Assembly (NCBI GenBank): GCA_003024785.1
Contig: PUQB01000028.1
Location: 85,112-149,111, forward strand
Length of the DNA: 64,000 nt
Direction of reading: 5' to 3'
Source of the DNA: Selaginella tamariscina
Lineage: Eukaryota > Streptophyta > Lycopodiopsida > Selaginellales > Selaginellaceae
Made by a program: the position numbers and the translations under genes. Within the stretch, counting starts at the first letter, position 1; every line of letters starts with the position of its first letter. Positions 10,174 through 22,649 of the stretch are shown here, piece after piece. The notes under the pieces are model-generated. The model saw only the letters and a list, made by a program, of their open reading frames with translations. It was not told the DNA's origin and did not search any database.

Positions 10174-13100
10174 TTAAATAGATGAAAGACTAACCATACC
10201 CAGAGTTTGACAATGCTTGATGAAGGTTTCTGGGCCTAGAGGTTTTGTGAGTATGTCTACAGGCATTTCCTCAGTCGGACAATACTCCATGTTGATCACT
10301 CCTTCAGCCACCTGATCTCTAGTGTAGTGATGATGCATGTTGATGTGCTTTGACCTTTTGTGGAGAATTGGATTTGCTGTAAGTGCAATACTACTACGAT
10401 TATCATTGCACACGATAGTTGCCTCCTCTTGTTCATATCCCAGCTCCCCCAGAAACTGTCAAAGCCACACTGTCTCTCGAACTACAGCAGATGTAGCCAT
10501 GTATTCTGCCTCACATGAGGACAGAGCAACACTTGTCTGTTTGCAGCTAGTCCAAGTTATTGCCCCTCCATGCAACATGATGGAGAATCCTGTTGTTGAC
10601 CTCCTGTTGTCGGGATCTCTAGCCCAATCGGAGTCTACAAAAGCTACTAAAGTCACCTCCGGGTCGTTTGAGTCTGGTCCATAAAGTATTCCCATGTCTT
10701 GTGTTCCTCGGAGATACCTGATGATTCTCTTTACTGCTAGCCAATGGTCCTTTCCTGGGTTTTGCATGAACCTGCTTGCCACTCCAACTGCTGCTGCAAT
10801 ATCTGGCCTGCTGCTCACCATTAAGTACATTAAGCACCCCACAGCATTCCTATATGGAACATCCTTCATTTCCCCTTGCTCTTGGGTCGTTTCTGGTTCC
10901 ATGCTTTTGGATAACCTAATGTTTACGGCTGCAGGCGTGTCTTTTGAAGTAGCATTCTCCATCCCAAACCTTCGACACACTCTAGCCACTGCTTTAGCCT
11001 GATGAATAAACAACCTCCTTTGCTTCCTGTCTCGAACCACCTGTAATCCAAGGCAGGTCTGGATATCTCCCAGATCCGTCATCCTGAAGGTTCGAGAAAG
11101 TGCTTGCTTCAGCCTATTCACCGCTAAAATCCTATTCCCAGTCATGATTAAATCGTCGACATATACCACAACAATCATTATTTCATGCTCATCATACTTT
11201 GCATAGACATTCCACTCTGTGGTGCACCTGATATATCCATGTCCCTTGAGAAAGCTATCTATTCGTTTGTACCAAGCCCTTGGACTCTGCTTCAACCCAT
11301 ACAATGCCTTCTTGAGCCGACAAACCAATGTTCACAACCTTTTTGAACATAACCTTCGGGCTGTTGCATGTTTTTACATCCATCTGATGTACTTCAAAAT
11401 CCTCCTGAGCTGCCAAAGCTAATACCACCGGATTGATGTCATTTTTGCCACTGGACTGAAAGTCTCATCATAATCAATCCCCTGCATTTGTGTGAAGCCT
11501 CTTGCACTAGCCTAGCTCTAAATTTGCTTACTTGTTCATCAACTGTAGTTTTCACCTTGAACACCCATTTACAACTGACTGTCTTCCTCCCTGGTGGCAG
11601 TGACGTGAGCTCCCATGCTTTGGTTAAAGCCATGGACTGAATTTCTTCGTCCATTGCTTTCTTCCAGTCACTTGCATGTGGTCCTTCCATGGCTTCCTTC
11701 ATTGTCATTGGTTCTAACAACTCTGAGACAAAAGCTTCAGCGACACAGTTTTCTTCAAGATCAGCTTGCCACCAACTCGAGCACTCCTCCTCAAGCTGAG
11801 CTTGCATGGCTAGCACATGGGCAAACTTGGCCTTAGACTGCATGTACTCCAACCATCTCTCTGTCGGTTGGTGTGATCGTTCGGATCTTCTTGTTACCAC
11901 TTGTTCTGGAACTTCTTTCCTTGTGGTTACATTTAACGGTAACTCAGTTGCATCCGACGGTGACTCTGTTGGAAAAACCCCTTCAACTTCAGGATGATCT
12001 GATTGTTTGTTGTTGTTGTGTAGGTGTGTTTGGTATGGTGTGTGCTTGGCTTGGTTCACGGTCAATGATATTTGGATGAAGATCCAACCAAATTTGTGAT
12101 TTGGTCTCATCTTGAAAAAATCCTGCAACATCAACATGTTGACGAAAAATTCCTCTTGCTCCCATGGCAGCTTCATCAAATGTCACACTCCTGCTAACTG
12201 TGTACTTCCGCGTTATTGCATCCACCAACCGGTATGCTTTTGCTTCCTGACTGTACCCCACAAAAATGCATCTTCTTGCATGATCATCCGTTTTCAGCCT
12301 CTTCTCTGTTGGTACATTGGCATATGCTGGGCATCCAAATATCCGCAGGTGGTTGATATTTGGCTTTCTTCCTGTCCAAACTTCTTCAGGTGTCCTTCCT
12401 TTAACTGCTACAGTTGGTGCTCGGTTTTGAACATATGTAGCTGTTTTAATGGCATCTCCCCAAAAACAATCAGCAAGTCCGGCGAACTTCAACATGGAGT
12501 ATGCAGATTCCCTCAATGTCCGGATTTTTCTCTCTGCTACCCCATTGGTGTGATGTTCATAAGCCACCGCCAATTGTCTTCGCACCCCTCCTTCATCAAG
12601 AGTTTTCTGAAATTCTTGGGACACATACTCCTTTGCATTGTCACACCTGAGAATTCCTAGTTCCAATCCATTTCCTTCTCTACTTCCTGCTTCCATATCC
12701 TGAATTTTCCAAGCACCTGACTCTTGGTTGTGAGAAGATACACAAATGTTTTCCTGGAATAGTCATCAACTAGTACCATAAAGTACTTCTCTCCTCCTGT
12801 TGTTGCAACTGCTACCATGCCACTGACGTCGGTATGGACTAGTCCCAACAACCTTGTTGCTCTTTCCCCTGGCTCCTTGGATCGTGGCCTTTTGTGATGT
12901 TTTGCCATGATACAACCTTCACAAACTTCGAGCTTCTGACCTGGTTTTATTGTGAGACCATCCACCATCTGCTCATTCTTCAATCTTCTCAATCGTTCTT
13001 CCGAGATATGACCGAGTCGTTGATGCCATAACTCAAGTTCATTATCAACCTGCTCAGCCACAAGTGCTTCAAACCACTGCTTTGATTTAGTAATGTATAC

Positions 13101-14664
13101 AGGAAACCTGAACGTATAGCCTTTGCAATGACTTCCTTGGTGTGATTCACCAAGAACGTTTCTCTACTGCATATGTATGAGTTCACCCGACATCTGCTAG
13201 TCTTGAAAGAGACAGCAAATTCTTCCTTAGCTCAGGAACATAAAGAACTCTATGCAACACACGTTTTCCATCCAAGAAAGTCATCTGGATTTTCCCTTGT
13301 CCTGCCACCTTTAATCCGGAGGTGATACCGTTCACAAACTTTTCTGCTGAGATTGGAGATAACTCAATAAACCAGTCGGCACAATGTGTCATCAAGTGAG
13401 TTGCTCCACAATCCATCACCCATGACCTTGTGGATGTCTCAGCTCCTAAAGCTTCCACCTCAGCTACAAGTACTTCTGGAGTGCACTGAACTTCTTCTTC
13501 AGTTAACTTCTCATCATCAATGGCTTTCCTCCATCTTGTCTCTAAGAAATCCCTCATCTGGATCATCTTTGAGACATCTTCAGCCAATGTGTCCTCCTCG
13601 TCTTGGACACTGAAGGTGCAACCTTGAGGTAAGCTCCTCCATTTGTCATCCTCAAGCACTGCTGTTTGAGCTTCTCCACCCCACTCTTGTTCTTCGTCCC
13701 AGTGTGAACTCAAGCTTGACTCTTCTTCTTCTGCAACTTGCGCTGTAGCACGATTATTTGTCCATCTGCCTTTTCCTCTCCCACGGCCTCCACGTCTTCC
13801 TCTTCCTCTGGGCTGAAATGATGCTCGCTCCCATGTTTGCCCTGTCTTCTCAGCAAGTTCTTCTTCTTCTTATCCTCTGTTACCTTAGTGTGACAATAGC
13901 GAGCTATATGACCTGGTCGGGCGCATTTCCAACAATAAACTTCACCATTATTTTGCCGTTGTGTTGCCTTTGCCACCAAAGCTGTCTCTTCATTTTTCCG
14001 GGTCAATAGAGATGCTTGAAGAACTGCTCCTATCACCATATCTGAGCACAACTTCGTTGTTTGACATCCCATCGTCTGCTTGATGGAGTCATACGAATCT
14101 GGTAAGCTAGCCAAAATTGCCATGGCCAAATCTTCATCCCGAATTCTATGCTGCAGTGCTGCAAGTTGATCTGCCAATGCTTGCATTTTTGTGATGTGAT
14201 CCTCGGGGTCTTCTCCTTCCCCCAACTTTGCTCCAAAGAAAGACTGCCAAAGCACGAGCTTTTGCGATGTAGCTCACTGCTTGAAGGTTCTTTTTAGGCA
14301 CTCCCACCCTTCTTTAGCTGTTTTCTTCAACCTAACTAAAGGAATTTGCCCATCCTTCAAGCCAAACATCATGGTGGTTTTTGCCTTGTTGTCTTTCTTC
14401 ATCCACACGAGGAGTTTATCTGGGTCGTCTTCCACAAACATCTTCTTTTTTCACGGCGAGTGCTACTACTGGATTCTTGCTCATTTGATGAATCCTCCGA
14501 CTGACTCTCCTCTTCTTCATCACCGCCAGGTCTTGGTTCTGCTCCAGATACAACATCCCAAACATCTCTCTCCTCCAGCACGCTTTGCATCTTCCAGAAC
14601 CATACCGTAGCATTCGACGGTCAAGCTTGTCGAAATCTTTCATATCCATTCTAAAGCTTGCCAT
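10174..14664 (-). pseudogene. copia-1 gag-pol polyprotein, frame-broken
   Basis: Domains run 5' to 3' on the minus strand. Gag starts at MASFRMDMKDFDKLD (14664). A CCHC knuckle CWKCARPGHIARYCH lies near 13900. The aspartic protease core near 13410 reads VMDCGATHLMTH, with Cys where Ser or Thr is usual (DSGAT). The pre-integrase motif ELWHQRLGHISEERL is near 13030 and the integrase has HTDVSG (about 12830) and DNAKEYVSQEF (about 12620). Reverse transcriptase carries VYVDDLIMTG (about 11155). RNase H includes DSDWARDPDNRRSTTGFS (about 10610) and ends near 10174. The order protease-integrase-RT-RNase H is diagnostic of copia. At least four frame breaks (near 14400, 13180, 12660, 11440) mean no full polyprotein can be made from this copy as given. 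Confidence 0.9.
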
Positions 14665-14866
14665 GTCTGCCCCAAGAAAAAGAACGCACACAGGTGTAGT
14701 GGGTATGTGCAAAAGAGTCACCTAATGCAATGCTCGGATCAAGAACCCTTCTTGATCACTTTACTACCACCAAGATCCGCTTGTGCCCCTTGCACAAGCC
14801 CAGGGCTTCCCTTATCTGTACCTTAGAACCTGAAAGAATGTTTGTTTTCAACCTCCTCTGATACCA

Positions 14867-15001
14867 TGACAAATCTTGGATCAAAGATAAGTTACTAAGT
14901 TCTTGGACAAAGCCCTTTTGTTATATTAAAAGAAAAACAACTAGTTACATATAGTGGCCATACTCTGTACGGCCCTAGAGCAGAACTCTAAACTCCTAAT
15001 A
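14867..15001 (-). repeat. copia-1 5' LTR
   Basis: 135 bp, almost identical to the copy at 9942-10074; its outermost base pair region is altered (TAATA instead of TAACA on the plus strand). Confidence 0.9.
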
Positions 15002-15006
15002 GGCAG

Positions 15007-15741
15007 CTTTCCGTATGTTAGATCGAGGTGCATAGGAGAGGTAGAGGGAAGCATCTTTCTGATCATTCATCGTTTCTAGCAGGGTAGAGAAGTAGGAAGT
15101 CCCTTTCCGGATAGAACCAAGTCTGGATACACAATCCCCCAATGTATATTAACATGGCCGAGGGTTGAACACCTTAAGTAATATTGGGTTAAAGGTTTGA
15201 AAAAATTAAGTACCAACCTTAGATTTATGATATAATTTAAGTTATACAAATCCTTAGGGATTAATTGTTATAGCCTCTATGGTGGAATATATACGACAAC
15301 ATATATCATTACGGTAAGCTTAGCACACGAGTCTATATAGATCCTTAAGTCTCTTGCATTTGAGTTAGATTTTTAAAGATTATGAAGGTTGTCTTCTCAG
15401 TGTTGCTTACATAGGCACTCAGTAGTCACACTACGTGTTGGTTCTTTATATCAAAACTATAATAGTTAAGTATTTATTGTTATAAATATTGTGTAATATT
15501 TGGGTTTCATAAGAACCCAATGTGCACACATCATCGAATTAAGTTGACGAAAGGTTACAACGTAGCAATTTTGTTATGTTCACACATGATATGATCATCC
15601 CACATTAATAAAATTTAATAATAAATTATATAATAACTTCATTTGATAAATATTGAGACGCATTATCCAAAATGTTCAATTTTCTCAAATTATCTTTGCA
15701 CCACACTTAACTTAACTTAACACGCATAAGTTAAGTAAGAG
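15007..15741. other. AT-rich intergenic DNA, no gene seen
   Basis: No conserved frame, RNA gene or complete transposon end was found. Near 15697 a 23 bp stretch of GCACCACACTTAAC followed by TTAAC repeats matches the inner part of the right end of the neighbouring Harbinger element in inverted orientation, so a small related MITE end may be present. Confidence 0.4.
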
Positions 15742-16692
15742 TTAAGGGTGCATTTGATTCGCATCAACTCTCCAGAAGTTAAAGATTTTAGATTCATACC
15801 AACCGGATTGTGTTAAAGGCAATTGATTAGTATTCATCAACCCTTAACTTTTTATTTAAATTAAAAGATTATGTTAAGGGAAATGAATTCACATAGATTC
15901 TTACAATTAAAATATTAAGGGCAATGAATTCGAATATTGCCCTTAATATAATATACTTTTATATTTACATTTAAGTTAAGATATTAACTTAATTATTTTT
16001 AATGAACTTAACATATCTACATTTAATTTAACATTATTATGTCAAGTTATAATAAATATTTTTAAATAATTTTCAATTTGTAATAAAAAAAATTTTCAAT
16101 CTGTAATAAATATTTTTAACTATTTTAAAATATATTTATAGTATTTATGATTTAAATAATATGTGCATCCTTAATTTTTATTAACATTTAAAGTGATTTT
16201 ACTTATTATAAAAAATATAAAATATGGTGAGATGAAATTGTATACTTATATATAATATTGTATATGGGTACATTCTATAGATAATTAAATTTTATATATT
16301 TTGGATATGTTTAAACAAGTAAAAACTTCATGAAAATATTATATATACATATGCATGTGTGTTAACATGTGTGTATACATGTATTTGCATTTCATATTTT
16401 TATTTATTTAATAAAAAAATGCAAAATATATTTTATTTCTAGTATACATCATTTTTCATATTTCACGTTTATCTTTAACACATAATATTTATTGTGGTAA
16501 AACAAAAAATAATTTAAAAAAATATATAAAGATGATGTCGGTGATTGGCCCATTGTATTATCCAATTAATAATTTCCAAATTAATGCTTAACAAATGGTG
16601 TCCCAAAAATAAGATGAGCTTCAAGAGCTGATCTAATGGTGCGAACATGTATAATTACCTCACCAAGTTCTCGAGGATCTTGTAAAGGATCA

Positions 16693-17896
16693 TCATACTT
16701 TACCCAATCTCTTCTTTCTTGACATCACCGAATTCTTCGCTCCCTTGCTCGTAAAGTTGCCTCATAATTGGCCTCGCCTTTATTAATGAGGATGTTATGG
16801 AGAATAAGCGCTCACAGTATTTGAAATGTGTGAAAGGTGGACTCTCAACTTATAATCAAGGCAACAAATTTTTTTGCTTTAAAAGGCTAAATGCTTGCTC
16901 AACCACCAATCGTGCTTTAATAAGCTCCTTGTTGAAGGTCTCCTAACCAAGATTAAGATGGACACCTATAAAAACTCAAGTTAAATATGTTATAAATATA
17001 TTAACTTTACATGCCTGTGTATGGGACCATTAAAAATGGTTGTAATTGGTATCCTTTATCACCCACAATATAAGGCTTCACGAAATCAACACGAGCAGCC
17101 TCCAAAAGTCCATGAAGATAAACCCCACCGATGATCTTTTGATGACGTGAGCAATTCTTCCAAACTCGCATATCATGCACGCTACCTACAAATACCAAAA
17201 CATTACACAAACATAATCGAAATGAATGTAACTTGCTCACCTGGCCATCCATCGTTCACATTTATAAACCTCTTACGTGCATCAACAACCCCTTGTATAA
17301 TGATGCTATTTCGTTGCTTCCTGTCAAAGTAGTCCATCCAGTCATTTGTGGAAGGCTGAAGTATCTCCACATGTGTGCAGTCTATGGCCCCCGCAACATT
17401 TGGTAAATGAGTGTGGAAATGCCACTTTATACCATAAATGTCGACAAATAGCTGCTATTGTCTCTACAAACACAGCCATAACACCAATAGCAAACCTTTT
17501 CACTAATGTCCATATAGTCATTGTTTCTCACCATCTTCCAAAGTGTAGCTCCAACTATGATATCCACTCGTACAGCTTCTCTATAGTGGGTATCCCGCCT
17601 TGAGATGTCATCCTCTAATACACTACAAATCATAACAAAAGTTCTCCGTGACATTCGAAGAAGTTTTATCCACCTCTCATCATCGTAGTGTGACATCATA
17701 AATGTATCTCACCATGCATCACTTCGTAGTCGAACCCACTGTAAAGGAGAAGACCTATCAATTGCAGCTTGTGTTGACCTTCGCATTATTGAACTACTGC
17801 ATCATCATCATCTGAATTGTCACGTTCTTTATCTTCAGCATCCGAATCAAAATCCGAGTCATTCATGATGAATTGAACAAAAAAATTTCCAGCCAT
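16693..17896 (-). pseudogene. Harbinger (HARBI1-like) transposase, broken
   Basis: The start is probably MAGNFFVQFIMNDSDFDSD at 17896, followed by an acidic N-terminus. A helical region (WIKLLRMSRRTFVMICSVL) leads to the DDE_4 nuclease core: AGAIDCTHVEI with the first Asp (about 17380), NDGWPG (about 17250), SVHDMRVWKN with the second Asp (about 17170) and VGDKGYQLQPFLMVPYTG (about 17050). The C-terminus has FNKELIKARLVVEQAFSLLKA (about 16900), written here as one motif block, and a stop at 16693. Several frameshifts and stops interrupt it, so it is not functional as read. The family binds element ends together with the ORF1 Myb-like partner. Confidence 0.8.
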
Positions 17897-18019
17897 GGTT
17901 GAGGCTAATCCTATTAAACGGTCCTGAAAAAATAATATAATCGATAATTATAAATAACAAACAAAAATGCATTAACATAATTCAAATAAAAGCTTGCAAA
18001 TGATAAATATATGCAACCT

Positions 18020-20440
18020 ACATGCACCCATGCTAATCTAGTCTTTGTTGCCCTGTCCACAAATGTGATCAACAATTCGTGTCATAACCAATGCGAACTT
18101 CTTAATAGAAGCGTTCTTTTCCCTCCTCAACTCTATTGTCCTCTCAAATTGGCGGCTCCTCATCTCAATCTAAGCTCGAAGTATATTTGTACCTTCATTA
18201 ACCGCTTCAACCAAACTAGACTTTCCCTTCTTCACTTGCCTTCTCGTCGCAGTGACACCATGTCAGAGTTTTAACCCAAAGGGCCAACACGTGGCAACAT
18301 GTGGCTGCCAGGTGGCCATTTGGCGTCATCACCCTATGTGAGAAATGCTAAGTTTCCTAGAACAACCCCAACGACCCCTAGGGTTAGACTCTAATGCATC
18401 AAGTGGACAAGAGACTTTAGGGTTTAGCCTAAGTCTCCCTAGAATGTCTACTCCCAAAACCCTTGAGGGATAACCCTAGTTGACTTAAGGTCTTGCCCTA
18501 GAAGACTTAGACATGCTCATGTCCTAACCCCCATCAAGGAGACGTGTGTTCCACACATACCCCCATGACAGAGCTAAGGCATCGTCACTTACCCCTTGAG
18601 GAATCACCCTCATCCGGGAGTACAACCCCTTTAGGGTGACAAGGGGTACCCTAAACCACGACTAACCCCTAAGGGTTTGAGTGGCCAAGTTATACCTTAG
18701 ACCTAGGGCTAGTACTTAGTGAGGACACAAGTGTGCACCGTAGGCGGACACGAGTGTTCTGCTAAGCAAACTCCCTAAGGTTAGGTTTGGGATAACCTTA
18801 AGCATATGACCTTGTGAGTGCCTCACGAAAGAGCTCATGCTAACATGTTTAGATTGTTCAATCCTTGAATTCCAAGGAGAACACTCCCCTAGCCAAATGT
18901 GCCAAAGCACACCTAGTTATGAGACTTAACCTCCCTTGAGCGGATGCCCAAGGCTTAGCCCCCTAGTGCAAGCACAAGCATGTCTGTTTGCTAAAGTATC
19001 CAACCCCTTGACGACAAGCCCATAACATAACCCCAAAGGGCGTGCCTCAGGCGTTGTACCATGTGACGTTTAGCCCAGTGTCACATCTCCATGTGACACT
19101 GCCTTCCCCGATGTGGGCTATCATGCCATAGCCCTTAGATTCAAGAGTTGCACTAAGTGCCACAAACGTGGCTCTTAAATGCCAACTCTAGAATCCCTCA
19201 ATGAACCCTCAGGAACCAGGTAACGTGAACCTGTCAAACAAGATCCCACACCCACAGTTGGACAAGGACATGGATGTGCCTTGCTTGGCTGTGAGTGCTA
19301 CACCTAATTTGATGTGGAGGAGGAGGCTGGAGACAAGCCTCAACCTCTACCTCTTGGAACGTGCATTCCGACAAGACCTCCCAGGCATGGATTTACCAAC
19401 GTTAAGGGTAAGCTACCCCGAAGATGGACGCACCCTTGGCATCTGAAAGTTAGGGCGGCACAACAAAGGGTTGTACCTTAACGACACAAGCTAAAGCTTG
19501 CATCGGCAGAAGAGCAACGAACTCAGTCATGAACCCAGGAGCTCTCCTACTACATACTACTTTATTTATGTGACAGAGGCCCCTCCCCTGTTTTCCTGTT
19601 TACATAAGTGGGCTAGCACTGAAATCTCATTCTCAAAGGGAATATACTTGGTGAGTTATCCATCGACCCTTAAACCCTAACCTATCAAACCTGGGGGTAT
19701 TTCTAAGCATATCCGACATGCCGAACTCACCAAAACTAGCCATTAATCCAATCGGGACATGGAAAACTAAGGTAAGAGTTTTCTAGATAGAAGTGCTAGC
19801 TTCGTTCAGAGTTTCTTGCAAACACCTAATGACACCCGGCCGGACCATCACTAGATATCCAAGTGCACTAAGCGGGCCTGTTTCTTCTACACCTAGGGCT
19901 TATCAACATAGTACAGTAGGTAACAACAATCAATGTCCAAAGTAAAGAGGAGTCATAGTAAAACTATGACACACCATCTCCATCATCATTTGAGTTATTA
20001 ACAGTCGAAGGTGCACTTGTTGAAGTTGTTTGTGAAACTGGAGTCATTGGTGGATCATTCTCAGAGTCATTTACCTGTTGGGGCGTCATGTAGCTTCGGT
20101 CACATTGAAATGAATCCAATAGATCAAACAGGTCCAAGTCCATTTTTAGTAATCCAAGGCGTCGTTTCTCTAGATTCAACAAGCTCAAATATGCAGTAGT
20201 TCTCGACTTCCTGTTGTGGTCGTGAATAACTTTATAATTGTTGATCAAATTCTCCCACTTTTTACAACATTGTTCTCCATCACGATCGTCAAAACCTTGT
20301 GCTTGCATTTCTTTTGCAATCTGTCTCCAACGTGCATTTGCTGTTACACTGACAAGTTACCTAGTTGACATCTGCAACCTAGCCATGAACTCTTGTCATT
20401 TCAACTCCACAAACATCTTTGTCTCGTCCATTGTCCAATT
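18020..20440 (-). pseudogene. Harbinger ORF1, Myb/SANT-like DNA-binding protein, split by solo LTR
   Basis: The N-terminal part starts the trihelix-like domain with RNWTMDETKMFVELK (about 20440); a TGA and further stops follow. It continues with ARWRQIAKEMQAQGF, CCKKWENLINNYKVIHDHN (about 20250) and a Ser/Thr/Asn-rich linker to about 19972. There the 1.7 kb LTR (18261-19971) interrupts it. Beyond the LTR the frame resumes as ATRRQVKKGKSSLVEAV and RQFERTIELRREKNASIKK, a coiled tail typical of such ORF1 proteins (18020-18255). The tryptophan-rich fold is the DNA-binding partner of PIF/Harbinger transposases. Stops in the domain and the LTR make it a relic. Confidence 0.75.
18261..19971 (+). mobile_element. 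Solo LTR of a long-LTR retrotransposon family
   Basis: A 1711 bp sequence begins TGTCAGAGTTTTAACCC and ends AAACTATGACA, with target duplication CACCA exactly on both sides (18256-18260 and 19972-19976). No internal gag-pol is present, so it is a solo LTR left by LTR-LTR recombination. A second member lies in reverse orientation at 37977-39658. The LTR is rich in CCCTAA-like strings. Confidence 0.9.
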
Positions 20441-21400
20441 CCGAGACTGAGGTCGTTTGCTTCTTGCTTGCCCCTCAATCTCATGTGAAGTTTCTCCTAA
20501 ACCCTGGCCCTCGCCCTCATTTTCACCAATGTCAATTGTTTTGCCCACCACCCTTGAAGATTGCTGTTGTTTCCTTGATTGGACATACCTAGCTGACCTA
20601 GCTCGAGTTCTTTCAACTGCCTCTTGACTTGAGTTCAAACTAGCTTGGCTAGGGGCTGCACAAAGCCCAACAACACTTGCTGTCGGGCTTTCTGCCACCC
20701 CATGAGCTCGGCCAGCATATGCTGGGCTTTCTACCACTCCATGAGCTTGGCCAATGCTGGCCGAGCTCAAGCTAGCCCAGCTAGGGTGGGTAGAAAGCCC
20801 AGAAGCAACTGTTGCCGGGCTTTCTGCCACCCCATGAGCTCGGCCAACATCTGCCGGGCTTTCTACCACCCCATGAGCTCGGCCAATGCTAGCCGAGCTC
20901 AAGCCAACCCAGCCAGGGTCGGCAGAAAGCCCGGCAGCAGTTGCTATTGGGCTTTCTACCACCCCATGAGCTCGGCTAGCATCTGCCAGGCTTTCTACCA
21001 CCCCATGAGCTCGGCCAACAAAGCCAGCCCAACTAGGGTGGGCAGAAAGCTCGACAATAGTTGTTGCCGGGCTTTCTGCCACCCCATGAGCTCGGCCAAT
21101 GCTGGCCGAGCTCAAGCTAGCCCAACTAGGGTTGGTCGAAAGCCTGACAGCAACTGCTACACTTTCGACCAGCCCATGAGTTCAACTAGGATTGGCCAAG
21201 CTAAAGCCAACCCAGCCAAGGCCGGTTGAAAGCCCGATAGCAATTGTTGCCAGGCTTTTGACCGGCCCATGAGCTCGGCCAATGCTGGCCGAGCTCGTGC
21301 CATCCCAACCAAGGGCAACTGAAAGCCCGGCAGCAGTTGCTGTCGGGCTTTGGGCCGCCCCTTGAGCTCAAATAGAGCTGGTAAACTCAGTAGTCGCTAT
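20437..21400. repeat. GC-rich tandem array with perfect hairpins, open on both strands
   Basis: A diverged tandem repeat built from modules such as CACCCCATGAGCTCGGCCA and GGGCTTTCT recurs about every 45-110 bp. The minus strand is open for 720 bp (20396-21115) and reads GRAHGVVESP repeats directly into the Myb/SANT domain of ORF1; the plus strand is also open (20645-21229). Inverted repeats with arms GAGCTCGGCCA and an ATGC loop occur at 20743-20768, 20875-20900, 21088-21113 and 21271-21296, the last two perfect. The block stands out from its AT-rich neighbours by high GC. Whether it codes for an N-terminal extension of ORF1 is open. Confidence 0.75.
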
Positions 21401-22097
21401 GGGGCTTTGGGCCGCCTCCTGGATGCAAATGAATGCAAGAAAAGAAGAAGAAAGGAAAGAAAACTACCTGATCTGCTTGCTCTTCTGCCATTCTCTCCCG
21501 ATTTCTTTTGATTTCTCCCCATTTCTCCTGATTTCTTCTTTCCTGATGGCACATAAACCTACAGAAATTAGGGCAGAAAGAGAATATACTTAGAATATAT
21601 TAAGAATATACTAAGAATAATGAGAATACTTTAAGAAATTCATCTGTATTATTTTTTTAATTTTAATTATATATGTTAAAATAAAAATATAAAAATATAA
21701 AATATAAATATATATTTTCTAACATATAAAAATACACATTACGCATGAAAATTTTTATTTTTTATTTTATTTTAAAAAGGTGGCGAGCTTGTGGGTTGTT
21801 AAGGGTGGCTAAAGGACCCCCCAACCTTCCTTAAATTTTCTTTGCAATTTTTCATTGTTCCCTTAAATTAAGTTAAGGGAAGGTTGCGAAAGCATTATCC
21901 TTAATGGTCAAACCCTTCAAAAATCTTAAGTAAGTGGTTTCTTAAGTTAAGGGCTAGTGTGAATTCAATGTCCTTAGCAGTCAAACCCTTTAAAAAGTTA
22001 AGTAAATGGTTACTCAACTTAAGGGCGAGTATGAATCCATTTTCCCTTACTTAAGCCCACTTAAGTTAAGTTAAGTGTGGTGCGAAACGACCCTTAA

Positions 22098-22640
22098 CCT
22101 CTATTTGAAAAGCAAACCAATGTTACATTAATGAGGGACAATTATTATACTATTTAATAATAATATAATAGGTAATGTATTTAATATAATAGATTTTGAC
22201 TACTTGAGAACTTAAGGAAAAAGAGAAGTTAAAGTTGGATTGAATTAATTATTTATTATGAAGTGTGATACAAATTAATGATTCTAAAATTTGCTTCATA
22301 ATAACTATAAAAAAAGAGTAAGAGAAATTAAAAAATTAAATTAGAGAAATAGAATTAAAAGAAGAAGAACTCACTCAAAAATTAATAGAATAATACAAGT
22401 GACACTTCAACCCATTTCATTTCACTTAAACTAATTCCACATAAACATTTTATATTCTTTGGACCTATTAGTGACTTCTCCACCATTTACACCTCATTGT
22501 CTTGTGAATTGCCTTGCAATTTTTTCAATTGTCTGCTCAAATATTAAGCACTAACACGTATAAAATAGAGACTCTCGTAAGACCACATGACCTCCTCAAG
22601 CTGTCTCGAGTCTCCACACGTTGTTATTCAATAATTTTCT
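22098..22640. other. AT-rich intergenic DNA, no gene seen
   Basis: No conserved frame, repeat or RNA gene was recognised between the Harbinger right end and the copia-2 relic. Confidence 0.4.
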
Positions 22641-22649
22641 TTTATACCA

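Larger units (their letters stand above)
9942..15001 (-). mobile_element. Ty1/copia retrotransposon (copia-1) with intact ends
   Basis: Short near-identical LTRs at 9942-10074 (133 bp) and 14867-15001 (135 bp) bound a copia-type gag-pol. The target duplication is GGCAG on both sides (9937-9941 and 15002-15006). On the minus strand the primer binding site TGGTATCAGAGG follows the 5' LTR (about 14855-14866) and the polypurine tract GGGGGAG precedes the 3' LTR (10075-10081). Close LTR identity points to a fairly recent insertion. It is inserted just upstream of DEX1 in the same orientation, so its 3' LTR faces the DEX1 start. Confidence 0.95.
15745..22094 (-). mobile_element. PIF/Harbinger DNA transposon (decayed, host to a solo LTR)
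   Basis: The ends are similar inverted sequences: AGGGTGCATTTGATTCGCA on the left, and on the right, read from the other strand, AGGGTCGTTTCGCACCA. Both sides are flanked by TTAA, compatible with the 3 bp TTA/TAA target duplication of this superfamily. Inside are the two genes expected for it: a DDE-type transposase (16693-17896) and a Myb/SANT-like ORF1 (about 18020-20440), both on the minus strand. 15800-16550 is AT-rich and non-coding. The total is about 6.35 kb, 4.6 kb without the nested LTR. The terminal assignment is less certain than the coding content. Confidence 0.65.

Noticed and set aside
15697..15720. Alternative left end of the Harbinger element
   Set aside because: It matches the right end only from base 10 onward and lacks the AGGGT start and flanking TTAA; 15745 fits better.
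20645..21229. Plus-strand reading frame in the GC-rich array
   Set aside because: It is open because of the repeat composition; only the minus frame connects to a known domain.
20700..21400. CRISPR-like array
   Set aside because: Spacing and unit sequence vary, units are palindromic modules of a tandem repeat, and the DNA is a plant nuclear genome.
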